Positions 33,919-42,240 of a stretch of 64,000 bases of DNA are shown in pieces (the stretch's first letter is position 1; every line of letters starts with the position of its first letter). The position numbers were made by a program, and so were the translations under genes. The stretch comes from UBA8949 sp942493365 (lineage in GTDB: Bacteria > Bacillota > Clostridia > Saccharofermentanales > UBA5734), in NCBI GenBank assembly GCA_942493365.1, contig OW818697.1, positions 1,426,001-1,490,000 of the forward strand. Reading direction: 5' to 3'. A model generated the notes under the pieces. The model saw nothing but the letters and a program-made list of their open reading frames with translations. It ran no database searches and was not told where the DNA came from.

Positions 33919-36630
33919 ATGCAAATCAAACAGAGCCTGTTAAATGGGCCACAGCAGCTGCTGCGCCGCAATGGACTGACCCTGCTGGCCTTTGCCATCC
34001 CGGCGGCCATTCTGCTCGTCGCCTACATGACGCGCGGTGTCTGGCCGGTGTTAAACCGCAATATTCTGACCATTGACCTTTATCATCAGTATGCCCCTTT
34101 TCTGGGTGAACTTCAGTCCAAGCTCTCCAATGGCGGCAGTTTGCTTTACTCCTGGGCCGGCGGCCTCGGAACGAATTTCTGGGCGCTGTCCGCCTATTAT
34201 CTGGCCAGCCCGCTCAACATTCTGCTGCTGCTGTTCCCGGCATCCTATCTGACCGAAGCCATCTTGCTGCTGACCATCATCAAGGTCGGGCTGTCCGGCG
34301 CATTCTTCTTTCTCTTTCTGCGCGGAACCTGGAAGCAGGAAAACTATTTTATGGTTGCCGTCTCCATGCTCTATGCCTTGTCGTCCTACTCGCTGGCCTA
34401 TTCCTGGGATATTATGTGGCTGGATGGCGTATTCATCCTGCCGCTGATGATGCTGGGCATCGTTAAGCTGGTCCGCGACAAAAGCTGGCTGCTGTATTGC
34501 CTGAGTCTGGCCTATATTTTGTATAGCAATTATTACATTGCCTATTTCATCGTAATATTCACGATTTTGTATTTCCCGATTGTCTTGTTCCAGTTCCAGC
34601 GACTGACAAAACCCAAACCGTTTTTTGGCGCCGTCGGCCGCTTCGTTGGTTTCTCGTTGCTGGGGGGCGGTCTGGCATCGATCATGCTGATCCCAACCTA
34701 TTTTTCGCTTCGACTGACGTCGGCGGCGGACGATATTTTCCCGAAAATCGTGACGCATTCCAACGACCTCGCCGATTACATCAACCAGCATTTTATGCTG
34801 GTTTCGCCGACCATTCGTGACGGCATGCCCAACCTGTACTGCGGCGTTTTTGTCTTGATTCTGATTCCGCTCTACTTTTTTGCCAAATCGATTTCCCTGC
34901 AGCAAAAGCTGATGAATCTGGCGCTGACGCTGATCATGATTTTGAGTTTCAACATTAACATTCTCAATTTTATCTGGCACGGCTTCCACTTTCCCAACCA
35001 GCTGCCCTTTCGCAATTCTTTCGTCTTCATCTTCCTGATCCTTACCATGGTCTATCCGGCACTGCAAAGTCTCGCCGAGTTTACCGGCAAACAGATCGGG
35101 GCCTTTTGCGCCGCAGCCGTGGCTGTGGTGATTTTGGCGCAGAAGCTCTACGATAAACCGCCGGAGCTGCTGACCCTCTATGTCACCCTCGTCTTCATCG
35201 TCATCTATGCCGCGGTTCTGACGCTGGATCGAATCAAAAACATCAGCAGAGCAGATCTGGCGCTGGCTGTTCTGGTCGTTGTCATCACCGAAATGCTGTT
35301 GAGTACCTTGCTGACGATTCACAAAATTGACACGACCGAATACTATTCCGATCGCAACAATTACACCGCTGGCGTTGAGGTTGATCAAATCCGGACCGAA
35401 CTGGCGAACATTGCCAAGGTGGAGAAAGACAATTTCTACCGGGTCGAGTGCATCCCGCCCAAAACCATCAACGATGGCTTTCTCTATGGCTACCGGGGGC
35501 TGTCGATTTTTGCCTCCACCATGTCGACCAAGCCGGTCAAGACCTTTGAAAACCTGGGTTTCAACAGCAACAGCATCAACAGCTACAAATATGTCAATTC
35601 CACCATCGTCCTGGATTCACTGTTTGGCATCAAATACCTGATCCGCCGGGCCGGTATCATTAATGACGGCTTCCGCGAGTCCTATGTCAAAACCAGTGAA
35701 TTGGAAATCTTTGCGAACGACTATGCCTTGCCCATCGGTTATGTTGGCCAACCCGAACTGGCCAACTGGACCAGCGCCGGAATCGATCCGTTTGCGGCGC
35801 AAAACAGCCTGCTGCAAGGCCTGACCGGTGCGAATGATGTCTTTGTGCCGCTGAGCAGCGAGGTTGGTTTGTCGGACAACATGTCGCTGACCAACAGCAA
35901 GCAGTATTTCAGTTATAATCGATCGGATATGGCCATGGAGTCTTCCGCGCGGGTCAACATTATTGTCGAAAAGGATCAGCAGGTTTACCTGTACTTTCAG
36001 ACCACCGCCAACCGGGCTGACCGAGGCTATGTCATGGTCGGCGACGAGCGGGTTGACTTTGATGCCAAACGTTCGACCCTAATTGACGTCGGCTACATCA
36101 CAGCGGGCACTGCGGTTGAACTGAACATTTTCTACAAACCTGACAGCTCGCAAACCGGCAATTTCGAATTATTTTCGATGGGTCTGGACAAGGCAGTCTT
36201 TGAGCAGTCCATCAGCCAGTTGCGCGAGCAAAGTCTCCAGATGACGAAGTTTACCGACACGCAGATCGAAGGCACGGTCACAGCCAAATCCGACGGGATC
36301 TTCATGCTGTCGATCCCTTTCGACACGGGCTGGTCCGTCATGGTCGATGGGGTGCCGACCCCAATCACCGCCATTGACGATTGCTTTATCAGTTTTGCCA
36401 TCACCCAAGGCACGCATGATATCAAAATGAACTATATGCCGCCCTGGTTCATGGTTGGTTTTCTGGTCAGCCTGGGGTCTCTGCTGATTCTGCTGCTGAT
36501 TATTTTTGTGCCTAAAATTTTCGCCAAAAGAAAGAGCAGACCCTTTGTTCGCGTCGTTACGGTCCCGCAGGCCGATCAAACCGACGAACCGGTGCAATCC
36601 GAGGATTCTTCAGAGGATTCTGTGGTATAA
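33919..36630 (+). CDS. YfhO-family multi-pass membrane protein
   Basis: The 903-residue protein has about twelve transmembrane segments in the first 480 residues, a large extracellular region (about 480-840) and a final transmembrane segment (about 845-868) before an acidic tail. Motifs such as ILTIDLYHQYAPFLGEL, YSWAGGLGTNFWALSAYYLASP and IPFDTGWSVMVDGV are YfhO-specific. YfhO proteins resemble GT-C glycosyltransferases, and some are required for glycosylation of lipoteichoic acid. No partner GtrB/CsbB-like gene is adjacent, though a GtrA-like gene lies at 28672. GAAGGAG-type sequence precedes ATG 33919. Confidence 0.92.
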   Translation: MQIKQSLLNGPQQLLRRNGLTLLAFAIPAAILLVAYMTRGVWPVLNRNILTIDLYHQYAPFLGELQSKLSNGGSLLYSWAGGLGTNFWALSAYYLASPLNILLLLFPASYLTEAILLLTIIKVGLSGAFFFLFLRGTWKQENYFMVAVSMLYALSSYSLAYSWDIMWLDGVFILPLMMLGIVKLVRDKSWLLYCLSLAYILYSNYYIAYFIVIFTILYFPIVLFQFQRLTKPKPFFGAVGRFVGFSLLGGGLASIMLIPTYFSLRLTSAADDIFPKIVTHSNDLADYINQHFMLVSPTIRDGMPNLYCGVFVLILIPLYFFAKSISLQQKLMNLALTLIMILSFNINILNFIWHGFHFPNQLPFRNSFVFIFLILTMVYPALQSLAEFTGKQIGAFCAAAVAVVILAQKLYDKPPELLTLYVTLVFIVIYAAVLTLDRIKNISRADLALAVLVVVITEMLLSTLLTIHKIDTTEYYSDRNNYTAGVEVDQIRTELANIAKVEKDNFYRVECIPPKTINDGFLYGYRGLSIFASTMSTKPVKTFENLGFNSNSINSYKYVNSTIVLDSLFGIKYLIRRAGIINDGFRESYVKTSELEIFANDYALPIGYVGQPELANWTSAGIDPFAAQNSLLQGLTGANDVFVPLSSEVGLSDNMSLTNSKQYFSYNRSDMAMESSARVNIIVEKDQQVYLYFQTTANRADRGYVMVGDERVDFDAKRSTLIDVGYITAGTAVELNIFYKPDSSQTGNFELFSMGLDKAVFEQSISQLREQSLQMTKFTDTQIEGTVTAKSDGIFMLSIPFDTGWSVMVDGVPTPITAIDDCFISFAITQGTHDIKMNYMPPWFMVGFLVSLGSLLILLLIIFVPKIFAKRKSRPFVRVVTVPQADQTDEPVQSEDSSEDSVV

Positions 36631-36631
36631 T
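36623..36631 (+). promoter_or_regulatory. Extended -10 promoter for the superoxide reductase
   Basis: TG-G-TATAAT overlaps the last codons of the YfhO gene. A second TATAAT at 36656-36661 lies closer to the start but lacks the TG element. Confidence 0.45.
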
Positions 36632-36678
36632 AAAGCGTGAAGTCGGTGATGCCGATATAATAAAAGGAGGTAATTTCC

Positions 36679-37062
36679 ATGTCAGCGAACAAAGCTTTTT
36701 ATCGTTGCAGTATCTGCGGCAATCTGGTCGGTCTGATCAACAACGGCGGCGGTGAACTTGTATGTTGCGGTCAGCCCATGGTTTTACTCCAGCCCAACAC
36801 GTCTGACGGTGCTGTTGAGAAACATGTTCCGGTTGCGATCCGTGAAGGTGGCATCCTGCATGTAACCGTCGGCAGCGTGGCTCACCCGATGCTGGATACC
36901 CATTATATTCAATGGATCTGCATTGTCCAGGGCAACAAAACACAGCGCGTCGCTTTAATGCCCGGAGATCAGCCGACAGCCGATTTCGCTGTCGCACCCG
37001 GACCGGTCACAGTCTACGAATACTGCAATCTCCATGGTCTGTGGAAAGCAGACGTTGACTGA
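36679..37062 (+). CDS. dfx: Desulfoferrodoxin / superoxide reductase (two-iron, class I)
   Basis: The 127-residue protein reduces superoxide to peroxide without making oxygen, a typical defence of anaerobes. The N-terminal desulforedoxin-like site has Cys10, Cys13, Cys29 and Cys30. The catalytic iron ligands are all present: His49 (EKHVP), His69 and His75 (HPMLDTHYIQWI), Cys116 and His119 (EYCNLHGLW). Glu47-Lys48 of the active site are kept. ATG 36679 follows AAAGGAGG. A terminator at 37085 makes it a single-gene unit, and its own promoter lies at the end of the YfhO gene. Confidence 0.96.
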   Translation: MSANKAFYRCSICGNLVGLINNGGGELVCCGQPMVLLQPNTSDGAVEKHVPVAIREGGILHVTVGSVAHPMLDTHYIQWICIVQGNKTQRVALMPGDQPTADFAVAPGPVTVYEYCNLHGLWKADVD

Positions 37063-37084
37063 TTCAAGCTCGTTTTGAATTTGG

Positions 37085-37116
37085 AAATGCCGCTCAAACA
37101 GCGGCATTTTCTTTTT
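37085..37116 (+). terminator. Terminator of the superoxide reductase gene
   Basis: AAATGCCGCT and AGCGGCATTT pair around a five-base loop, then TTCTTTTTT follows. Confidence 0.85.
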
Positions 37117-37141
37117 TCAGCCGATTAAATCCAAACTGGGG

Positions 37142-37204
37142 TTGACAAGAATTGGCGTCGGGATTATATTGATAAAAATAGTGTACCTAAATAGAGATAC
37201 TATT
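37142..37204 (+). promoter_or_regulatory. Strong promoter plus candidate operator of the trmB-lysA operon
   Basis: TTGACA (37142-37147), 17 bases and TATATT (37165-37170) form a near-consensus promoter. An imperfect dyad follows between the -10 and the start codon: AATAGTGTA and TACTATT arms about 12 bases apart (around 37177-37204). The latter is a plausible autoregulatory site for the TrmB-family protein. Confidence 0.65.
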
Positions 37205-37217
37205 CAAGGAGTATGAC

Positions 37218-37931
37218 ATGTCGCTGCTGGAAAACCTGATTGCAACCGGACTGACCCGGCATGAAGCGCAACTGTTCCTGCTGATCAGCAGTGAAGGGGT
37301 CATGTCTGGCTATGAAGCGGCCAAACAGTCCGGCGTTTCTCGATCCAACACCTACATCGCTCTGGCCGGCCTGGCCAGCAAAGGCGCGGCCTTGAGGATT
37401 GACGGTGAAGTTGCGCGTTATGCCGCGGTTCCGGTGGGTGAATACTGTCAAAACAAGCGACGTCATTACGATCTGATTTTGCGTGAGATTCAGGAAGAAA
37501 TGCCGGCGCGCCGCGAAATCACCGAACCCTTTTTGACCATTCGGGGTGAGGATCATATTCTGGACAAAATGCAAAATCTGATCAGTCAGGCACAACAGCG
37601 CGTTTATCTGGCGCTGGCCCACAAGGAGCTGCAAAGGGTTTTACCGATGCTGATCCGTCTGTGCGAGATCGGCCGCAAGGTCGTTCTGATCACTGAACCG
37701 CCGTTTGAGCTCCCAGGCGCAACGGTCTACCACGCCACCAAAAAAGCCGGGCAAATCCGCCTGATCGTCGATTCGGAAATGGTTCTGACCGGCGAAATCA
37801 ACGACAGCGGTCAGGAAGAATCCTCCTGCCTCTTCTCCAAACACCAGGCCTTGGTCAATCTGTTCAAAGAATCGATGATCAATGAAATCAGCCTGATCAA
37901 GGCATGTGAACAGCCAGGAAAGGAAGACTGA
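37218..37931 (+). CDS. TrmB-family transcriptional regulator
   Basis: The 237-residue protein has an N-terminal TrmB winged helix (about residues 5-75: LTRHEAQLFLLISSEGVMSGYEAAKQSGVSRSNTY cut into a helix-turn-helix) and a C-terminal domain (about 105-230) with the PLD-like fold of TrmB sensors. The family often senses sugars or amino-acid state. ATG 37218 follows AGGAG. lysA starts 5 bases after its stop, so the regulator is cotranscribed with a lysine-biosynthesis gene and may control it. The effector is unknown. Confidence 0.85.
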   Translation: MSLLENLIATGLTRHEAQLFLLISSEGVMSGYEAAKQSGVSRSNTYIALAGLASKGAALRIDGEVARYAAVPVGEYCQNKRRHYDLILREIQEEMPARREITEPFLTIRGEDHILDKMQNLISQAQQRVYLALAHKELQRVLPMLIRLCEIGRKVVLITEPPFELPGATVYHATKKAGQIRLIVDSEMVLTGEINDSGQEESSCLFSKHQALVNLFKESMINEISLIKACEQPGKED

Positions 37932-37936
37932 CGACG

Positions 37937-39193
37937 ATGAAAAATGATCAATATTTTCCCGGACCATCCTTTTTCGGACAATCCAATCCCACCGAACTCG
38001 TGCGCCAATACGGCAGCCCGCTTTACGTTTACAATGAAGATATTTTGCGCCGCTGCTGCCGCGATATGCAGAGCATCATGGATTATCCGAAATTCACGGC
38101 CAATTATTCGATCAAGGCCAATGCCAATATCCGACTTTTGCAAATCGCCAGGGAAGAGGGCCTTTACGCCGATGCCATGTCGCCTGGCGAAATCATCTTT
38201 TTGGAAAAGGCTGGCTTTCGCCATGACCAGATCTTTTTTGTGCCCAACAACGTTTCCGCCGACGAAATGAAATTTGCCCTTGACCGCCAGATTTTGACCA
38301 GCCTCGATTCGTTGTCGCAGTTGGAAACGATGGGGCAACTGGCGCCGGGCAGCCGGGTCGCCATTCGCATCAACCCGGGCGTCGGCGCCGGTCACCATGA
38401 GAAGGTGATCACCGCCGGCAAGAAGACCAAGTTCGGCATATCCGAAGACCTGCTCGAAGAGGCCCGTCGCATCTCGCTGCGCTACAACTTAAAGATTATC
38501 TGCGTCAATCAGCACATTGGGTCCCTCTTTATGGAACCGTCGCCCTATCTGCGGGCAGCCGAACATTTCCTCAGCCTGGCCCAGCATTTCCCGGAACTGG
38601 AAATAATCGATTTTGGCGGCGGCTTTGGCATCCCCTATCACAAACTGGCCGGCGAAATTCGGCTGGATATCGCGCACCTGCGCGAAGGTCTGACCCGTCT
38701 GGTCAAACACTTTATTGAACGTTATGGCCGTGAGGTCACTTTCAAGAGCGAACCCGGCCGTTACATCGTCGCGGAGTCCGGCGTGCTGCTGGGCACAGTC
38801 CAGAGCATCAAAGCCTCGGGCAACACGACCTTTCTCGGAACGGACATTGGTTTCAACGTCCTGGCCAGGCCGGTGATGTATGGATCATGGCATGACATCC
38901 TGCTTTACCGTTCCGGCAAACTTTTGGAAAGCGAACACCGCATAGCGGTCACCGTGGTTGGCAATATCTGTGAAAGCGGTGATATCATTGCCAAGGACCG
39001 CCAGCTGCCGCCGGCGCAAATTGGTGACACCATGATGATCATGGATGCCGGCGCTTATGGTTATGCGATGAGCTCCAATTACAACAACCGGCTTCGTCCG
39101 GCCGAGGTGCTGATTGGCACGAACGGCGAGGCCGTGCTGATACGGCGGCGCGATACCTTTGAAGATTTGCTGCGGGGCTTTGAGTTGTCGTAA
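37937..39193 (+). CDS. lysA: Diaminopimelate decarboxylase
   Basis: The 418-residue fold-type III PLP enzyme converts meso-diaminopimelate to lysine. The PLP lysine is in FTANYSIKANANIRLL, glycine-rich phosphate binding in DFGGGFGIPY, HIGS and EPGRYIVAESG are present, and the CESGD motif supplies the cross-subunit Cys and Asp. Length fits the family (about 420). Related decarboxylases of arginine or carboxynorspermidine are less likely given CESGD and the N-terminal ELVRQYGSPLYVYNE. It lies directly behind the TrmB regulator. Confidence 0.88.
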   Translation: MKNDQYFPGPSFFGQSNPTELVRQYGSPLYVYNEDILRRCCRDMQSIMDYPKFTANYSIKANANIRLLQIAREEGLYADAMSPGEIIFLEKAGFRHDQIFFVPNNVSADEMKFALDRQILTSLDSLSQLETMGQLAPGSRVAIRINPGVGAGHHEKVITAGKKTKFGISEDLLEEARRISLRYNLKIICVNQHIGSLFMEPSPYLRAAEHFLSLAQHFPELEIIDFGGGFGIPYHKLAGEIRLDIAHLREGLTRLVKHFIERYGREVTFKSEPGRYIVAESGVLLGTVQSIKASGNTTFLGTDIGFNVLARPVMYGSWHDILLYRSGKLLESEHRIAVTVVGNICESGDIIAKDRQLPPAQIGDTMMIMDAGAYGYAMSSNYNNRLRPAEVLIGTNGEAVLIRRRDTFEDLLRGFELS

Positions 39194-39198
39194 ACATC

Positions 39199-39228
39199 TT
39201 GATCGCCCGTTCTTCGCTGTGTTATGCT
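39199..39228 (+). promoter_or_regulatory. Promoter of the dCMP deaminase gene
   Basis: TTGATC (39199-39204), an 18-base spacer and TATGCT (39223-39228) lie 26 bases before ATG 39255. Confidence 0.4.
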
Positions 39229-39254
39229 TGCAATAGAAAAAGGGAGGACTGCCG

Positions 39255-39755
39255 ATGACCAACAAACGCGCCAATTACATCAGCTGGGACGAGTACTTCA
39301 TGGGAATTGCCCTTTTATCCGCCAAGCGCAGCAAAGATCCCAGCACCCAGGTCGGAGCCTGTATTGTCAATAAGAATCACAAAATCGTTTCGGTCGGTTA
39401 CAATGGTATGCCAACCGGCTGTGACGACGACGAATTCCCCTGGGCGCGCGAAGGCGACCCCTACAACACCAAATACCCCTATGTCTGTCATGCCGAACTC
39501 AATGCCATTCTCAACAACGTCGGCTTCGACCTGAACGGTTGTACCGTCTACACGCCGCTCTTTCCCTGCAATGAATGCAGCAAGGCCATCATTCAGTCGG
39601 GCATTAAGAAAGTGGTCTATTTGTCGGACAAATACGCGGCTACCGACAGCGTGCGCGCCTCCAAGCGCATGATGGATCATGCTGGCGTTCCGTATATCAA
39701 ACTCGAGCCCAGTCTGACCGAACTGACCCTGTCCTATCGGGAGGCCGATGTCTGA
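39255..39755 (+). CDS. Deoxycytidylate (dCMP) deaminase
   Basis: The 166-residue zinc enzyme deaminates dCMP to dUMP for dTMP synthesis. The cytidine-deaminase zinc site is complete: HAELNAI (His and catalytic Glu) and PCNECSK (two Cys). SKDPSTQVGACIV and GYNGMPTGCDD are characteristic of the dCMP deaminase/ComEB group. The insertion FPWAREGDPYNTKYPYVCHAE is typical of this family. AGGGAGG precedes ATG 39255. The gene is monocistronic, with a strong terminator at 39779. Confidence 0.93.
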   Translation: MTNKRANYISWDEYFMGIALLSAKRSKDPSTQVGACIVNKNHKIVSVGYNGMPTGCDDDEFPWAREGDPYNTKYPYVCHAELNAILNNVGFDLNGCTVYTPLFPCNECSKAIIQSGIKKVVYLSDKYAATDSVRASKRMMDHAGVPYIKLEPSLTELTLSYREADV

Positions 39756-39778
39756 TCGTCCTGTCCTGCCTGACCGCT

Positions 39779-39807
39779 AAAGCGCCGTTTCGACGGCGCT
39801 TTTTTGT
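39779..39807 (+). terminator. Terminator of the dCMP deaminase gene
   Basis: AAAGCGCCGT and ACGGCGCTTT pair around a TTCG tetraloop and run into a T-tract. Confidence 0.92.
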
Positions 39808-39832
39808 TGTAATCTTTGTAATCAAATCATAA

Positions 39833-39903
39833 CAAACGAATGTTCGTATTCGTCTTGACAGGCATCAGCACGGATGATAATATTGAAACAGAACAAACGT
39901 TTG
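39833..39903 (+). promoter_or_regulatory. Promoter flanked by two SOS boxes
   Basis: TTGACA (39855-39860), 17 bases and TAATAT (39878-39883) form the promoter. CAAACGAATGTTCG (39833-39846) lies just upstream of the -35. AGAACAAACGTTTG (39890-39903) lies just downstream of the -10. Both match the Gram-positive LexA site CGAAC-N4-GTTCG with one or a few changes. Two sites around one promoter predict tight repression until DNA damage. Confidence 0.78.
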
Positions 39904-39921
39904 TGCGTGGAGGATATGAAT

Positions 39922-40263
39922 ATGCCGCTGACCAATGCTTTTCTGATAGTCGTTTTGATGCTGATGGCCTTGCTGGTTTTCCAGATTTTAAATAACCATT
40001 ACCGAGCTGAAATGGCAGCCCGAGCTAAACTGCGCCACATCAGCCGCCGCGTTGTTTATACGGTGAGGCCAATGGCCGCTCAGGTCAAATCGGCCAGCAG
40101 CGCCAAGGTCAGAGCAAGTTTTCTGTCGATTGGACCTGCAGGCGCGGACAATTTAAGTTACGGTATCGAATATCATCTGCCGTCAGCGATTAACAGCGGC
40201 ATTGCAAAATGTGATGGTGAAAAAGAAAAAGCAGCCGCTGCCGACTGCCAATCCTGTGCCTGA
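39922..40263 (+). CDS. Small SOS-controlled single-pass membrane protein (113 aa)
   Basis: From ATG 39922 (GGAGG 8 bases upstream) the protein begins MPLTNAFLIVVLMLMALLVFQIL, one transmembrane helix with almost no cytoplasmic part. A basic segment (RAEMAARAKLRHISRRV) and a polar tail of about 80 residues with three late cysteines follow. I find no named domain and no LysM. Size, topology and the double SOS-box promoter recall YneA/DivS/ChiZ-type SOS division inhibitors, but there is no sequence match I can claim. It converges with the Re-citrate synthase gene, only 3 bases apart. Confidence 0.7.
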   Translation: MPLTNAFLIVVLMLMALLVFQILNNHYRAEMAARAKLRHISRRVVYTVRPMAAQVKSASSAKVRASFLSIGPAGADNLSYGIEYHLPSAINSGIAKCDGEKEKAAAADCQSCA

Positions 40264-40266
40264 TCT

Positions 40267-41703
40267 TTAGTTGTCTTTTGACAATTGGCGGGTTTTACGT
40301 TCGGAGCGGGCCAACAGTCGTTTGTCTGTCACCGTCAGGAAAAAGTCCTCATCGACCTCTTGAAGCAGTGATTCCAGTTCACCATCACCCATGACCGTAT
40401 TACGGCCTGCCAGATACAGTTCATCGACTTTGGCTTTCATGGCTATGACGACCGGGTGCTTTTTATCGACGGAGTCTTCCTGCTGTAAATCAAAAAAGCC
40501 ATTCAGCCAATGGGCAATGCCGGCCAGTCCCGAATGGGAATCGACCGCAACGGTAGCCGGCCGATTGAGAATCTTGGCGGTGTTGAAGATGTTGTAGATT
40601 TCCTCATCCTTTAAAAGACCGTCAGCATGGATGCCGGCGCGGGTCGCGTTGAAATAGCGGCCGACAAAGGGTGTTCGTGGGGGAATTTCATATTGCAGTT
40701 CATCTTCGAAATATTCAGCGATCTCGGTGATGACCGACAAATCCATGCCGTCTGTGGTGCCCCGCAGCGAGGCATATTCGATAGCCATCGCTTCGATCGG
40801 GCAATTGCCGGTTCGCTCGCCGATGCCCAGCATGGAGCAGTTGACGCTGCTGCAGCCATACAGCCAGGCCGTGGCTGCGTTGGCCACGACTTTGTAAAAA
40901 TCATTATGACCATGCCATTCCAGGCATTCTGACGGCACTTCCGAATAATGCTGCAAGCCATAGATAATGCCCGGCACACTGCGTGGCAGGGCGACACCTG
41001 GATAGGACACTCCATAGCCCAGGGTGTCACAAGCCCTGATCTTGATCGGTTTGCCGCTTTCCTGGGCAATCTTCATCAGTTCGTTGGCAAAGGGAACAAC
41101 AAAACCATAAAAGTCCGCACGGGTAATGTCCTCAAAATGGCAGCGCGGCAGAATATCGTGATCCAGCGCGCTGCGGATAATCGCCAGATACTTGTCCATG
41201 GCCTGTTTGCGAGTCAGATTCATTTTTTTATAAATATGATAATCAGAACAAGAGACCAGAATACCGGTTTCTTTGATTTCCATATCCTTGACCAATTGAA
41301 AATCCTGTTCACTGGCGCGAATCCAACTGGTAATCTCAGGGAACTCATAACCCAGTTCGCGGCATTTGTAAACGGCTTCCTTGTCTTTGTCGGTGTAAAG
41401 AAAAAACTCGCTCTGGCGGATAATGCCATTGGGTCCGCCAAGTTTATGCAAAAGAGCGTACAATTGGACAATCTGGCTGACCCCAAATGGGGAACAAGCC
41501 TGCTGACCATCACGAAAAGTCGTGTCCGTAATCCAGATCTGATCGGGCGTGTTCATCGGCACGATCCGATGATTAAAGGGAATCTTGGGAATGTGATCGT
41601 AGTCAAACAGCTGCCGATAGAGATTGGGCTGATCACGGTCCTGCAAGCCGTATTTGTAGGCGGACTGTTCCAGCAATTTGCTTTTATCACTAAATTCCAA
41701 CAT
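40267..41703 (-). CDS. Probable Re-citrate synthase (HMGL-like/homocitrate-synthase family)
   Basis: The 478-residue protein has a DRE-TIM metallolyase barrel: WITDTTFRDGQQACSPF, then KIRACDTLGYG and LEWHGHNDFYKVVANA with the metal-binding HxH/N pattern. It lacks the C-terminal LeuA regulatory domain and its long N-terminus (DRDQPNLYRQLFDYDHIPKIPF) fits the clostridial Re-citrate synthase group better than isopropylmalate or homocitrate synthase. It would make citrate from oxaloacetate and acetyl-CoA. An isocitrate dehydrogenase at 55856 fits a route to 2-oxoglutarate and glutamate. ATG 41703 follows GGAGG; an earlier in-frame ATG lacks a site. Confidence 0.75.
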   Translation of the reverse strand: MLEFSDKSKLLEQSAYKYGLQDRDQPNLYRQLFDYDHIPKIPFNHRIVPMNTPDQIWITDTTFRDGQQACSPFGVSQIVQLYALLHKLGGPNGIIRQSEFFLYTDKDKEAVYKCRELGYEFPEITSWIRASEQDFQLVKDMEIKETGILVSCSDYHIYKKMNLTRKQAMDKYLAIIRSALDHDILPRCHFEDITRADFYGFVVPFANELMKIAQESGKPIKIRACDTLGYGVSYPGVALPRSVPGIIYGLQHYSEVPSECLEWHGHNDFYKVVANAATAWLYGCSSVNCSMLGIGERTGNCPIEAMAIEYASLRGTTDGMDLSVITEIAEYFEDELQYEIPPRTPFVGRYFNATRAGIHADGLLKDEEIYNIFNTAKILNRPATVAVDSHSGLAGIAHWLNGFFDLQQEDSVDKKHPVVIAMKAKVDELYLAGRNTVMGDGELESLLQEVDEDFFLTVTDKRLLARSERKTRQLSKDN

Positions 41704-41739
41704 AAATAACCTCCGAACCGATCGACTGCGCATACCAAA

Positions 41740-41748
41740 ATTATAGCA
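41740..41748 (-). promoter_or_regulatory. Extended -10 promoter of the Re-citrate synthase gene
   Basis: On the minus strand TG-C-TATAAT lies about 36 bases before the start at 41703. Confidence 0.5.
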
Positions 41749-41800
41749 GAAAATACTGGGGCTGAATGCCTGAATATCATCCGAAAAAGGGCGTCTCTTT

Positions 41801-41809
41801 TGTTATAAT
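41801..41809 (+). promoter_or_regulatory. Extended -10 promoter of the CoA-binding protein gene
   Basis: TG-T-TATAAT lies 36 bases before ATG 41846, divergent from the Re-citrate synthase promoter about 50 bases away. Confidence 0.5.
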
Positions 41810-41845
41810 GAACATGATAACCGTTCATCGGGAAGAGGTGCCTCC

Positions 41846-42223
41846 ATGAAATTGCAAGATCAAATGCTCAAGGAAAAAGTTTGGGCGGTCATTGGCGTCA
41901 GTCGCGATGATACACGATATGCCAACCGGATTTACAGGCGTTTAAAATCCAGAGGATATCGGGTCTATGCCGTAAACCCGAATTTGTCCGAAGTCGACGG
42001 TGATCCCTGCTATGCAAACTTACAGGCGTTGCCGGAAATTCCAGCGGTGATCAACATGGTCGTTGCACCGTCGCGCGGCAAAACCATCCTCTGCGAGGCG
42101 GCCGCGCTCGATATCGAAATGGTCTGGTTTCAGCCGGGCAGCTGGGATGCCGCTTTGGATCAGGTCGGACAGGACTTTGGCCTGAAAATGTTTCAAGGAT
42201 GCGTTTTGGTTGCAACGGCCTAA
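41846..42223 (+). CDS. CoA-binding domain protein (YccU-like)
   Basis: The 125-residue protein is a single Rossmann-like CoA-binding domain: VWAVIGVSRDDTRYANRIYRRLKSRGYRVYAVNPN and the Pro-rich turn ALPEIPAVINMVV, then MVWFQPGSWD. It resembles the CoA-binding part of succinyl-CoA ligases without the catalytic half. The physiological role of YccU-type proteins is not known. ATG 41846 follows AAGAGGTG. It is divergent from the Re-citrate synthase gene. Confidence 0.85.
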   Translation: MKLQDQMLKEKVWAVIGVSRDDTRYANRIYRRLKSRGYRVYAVNPNLSEVDGDPCYANLQALPEIPAVINMVVAPSRGKTILCEAAALDIEMVWFQPGSWDAALDQVGQDFGLKMFQGCVLVATA

Positions 42224-42240
42224 ACCCGCTGCACTTTGCA

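Noticed and set aside
34051..35388. 445-codon minus-strand frame rich in Gln and Asp
   Set aside because: It is antisense to the YfhO gene. Its composition is the expected mirror of membrane-helix codons.
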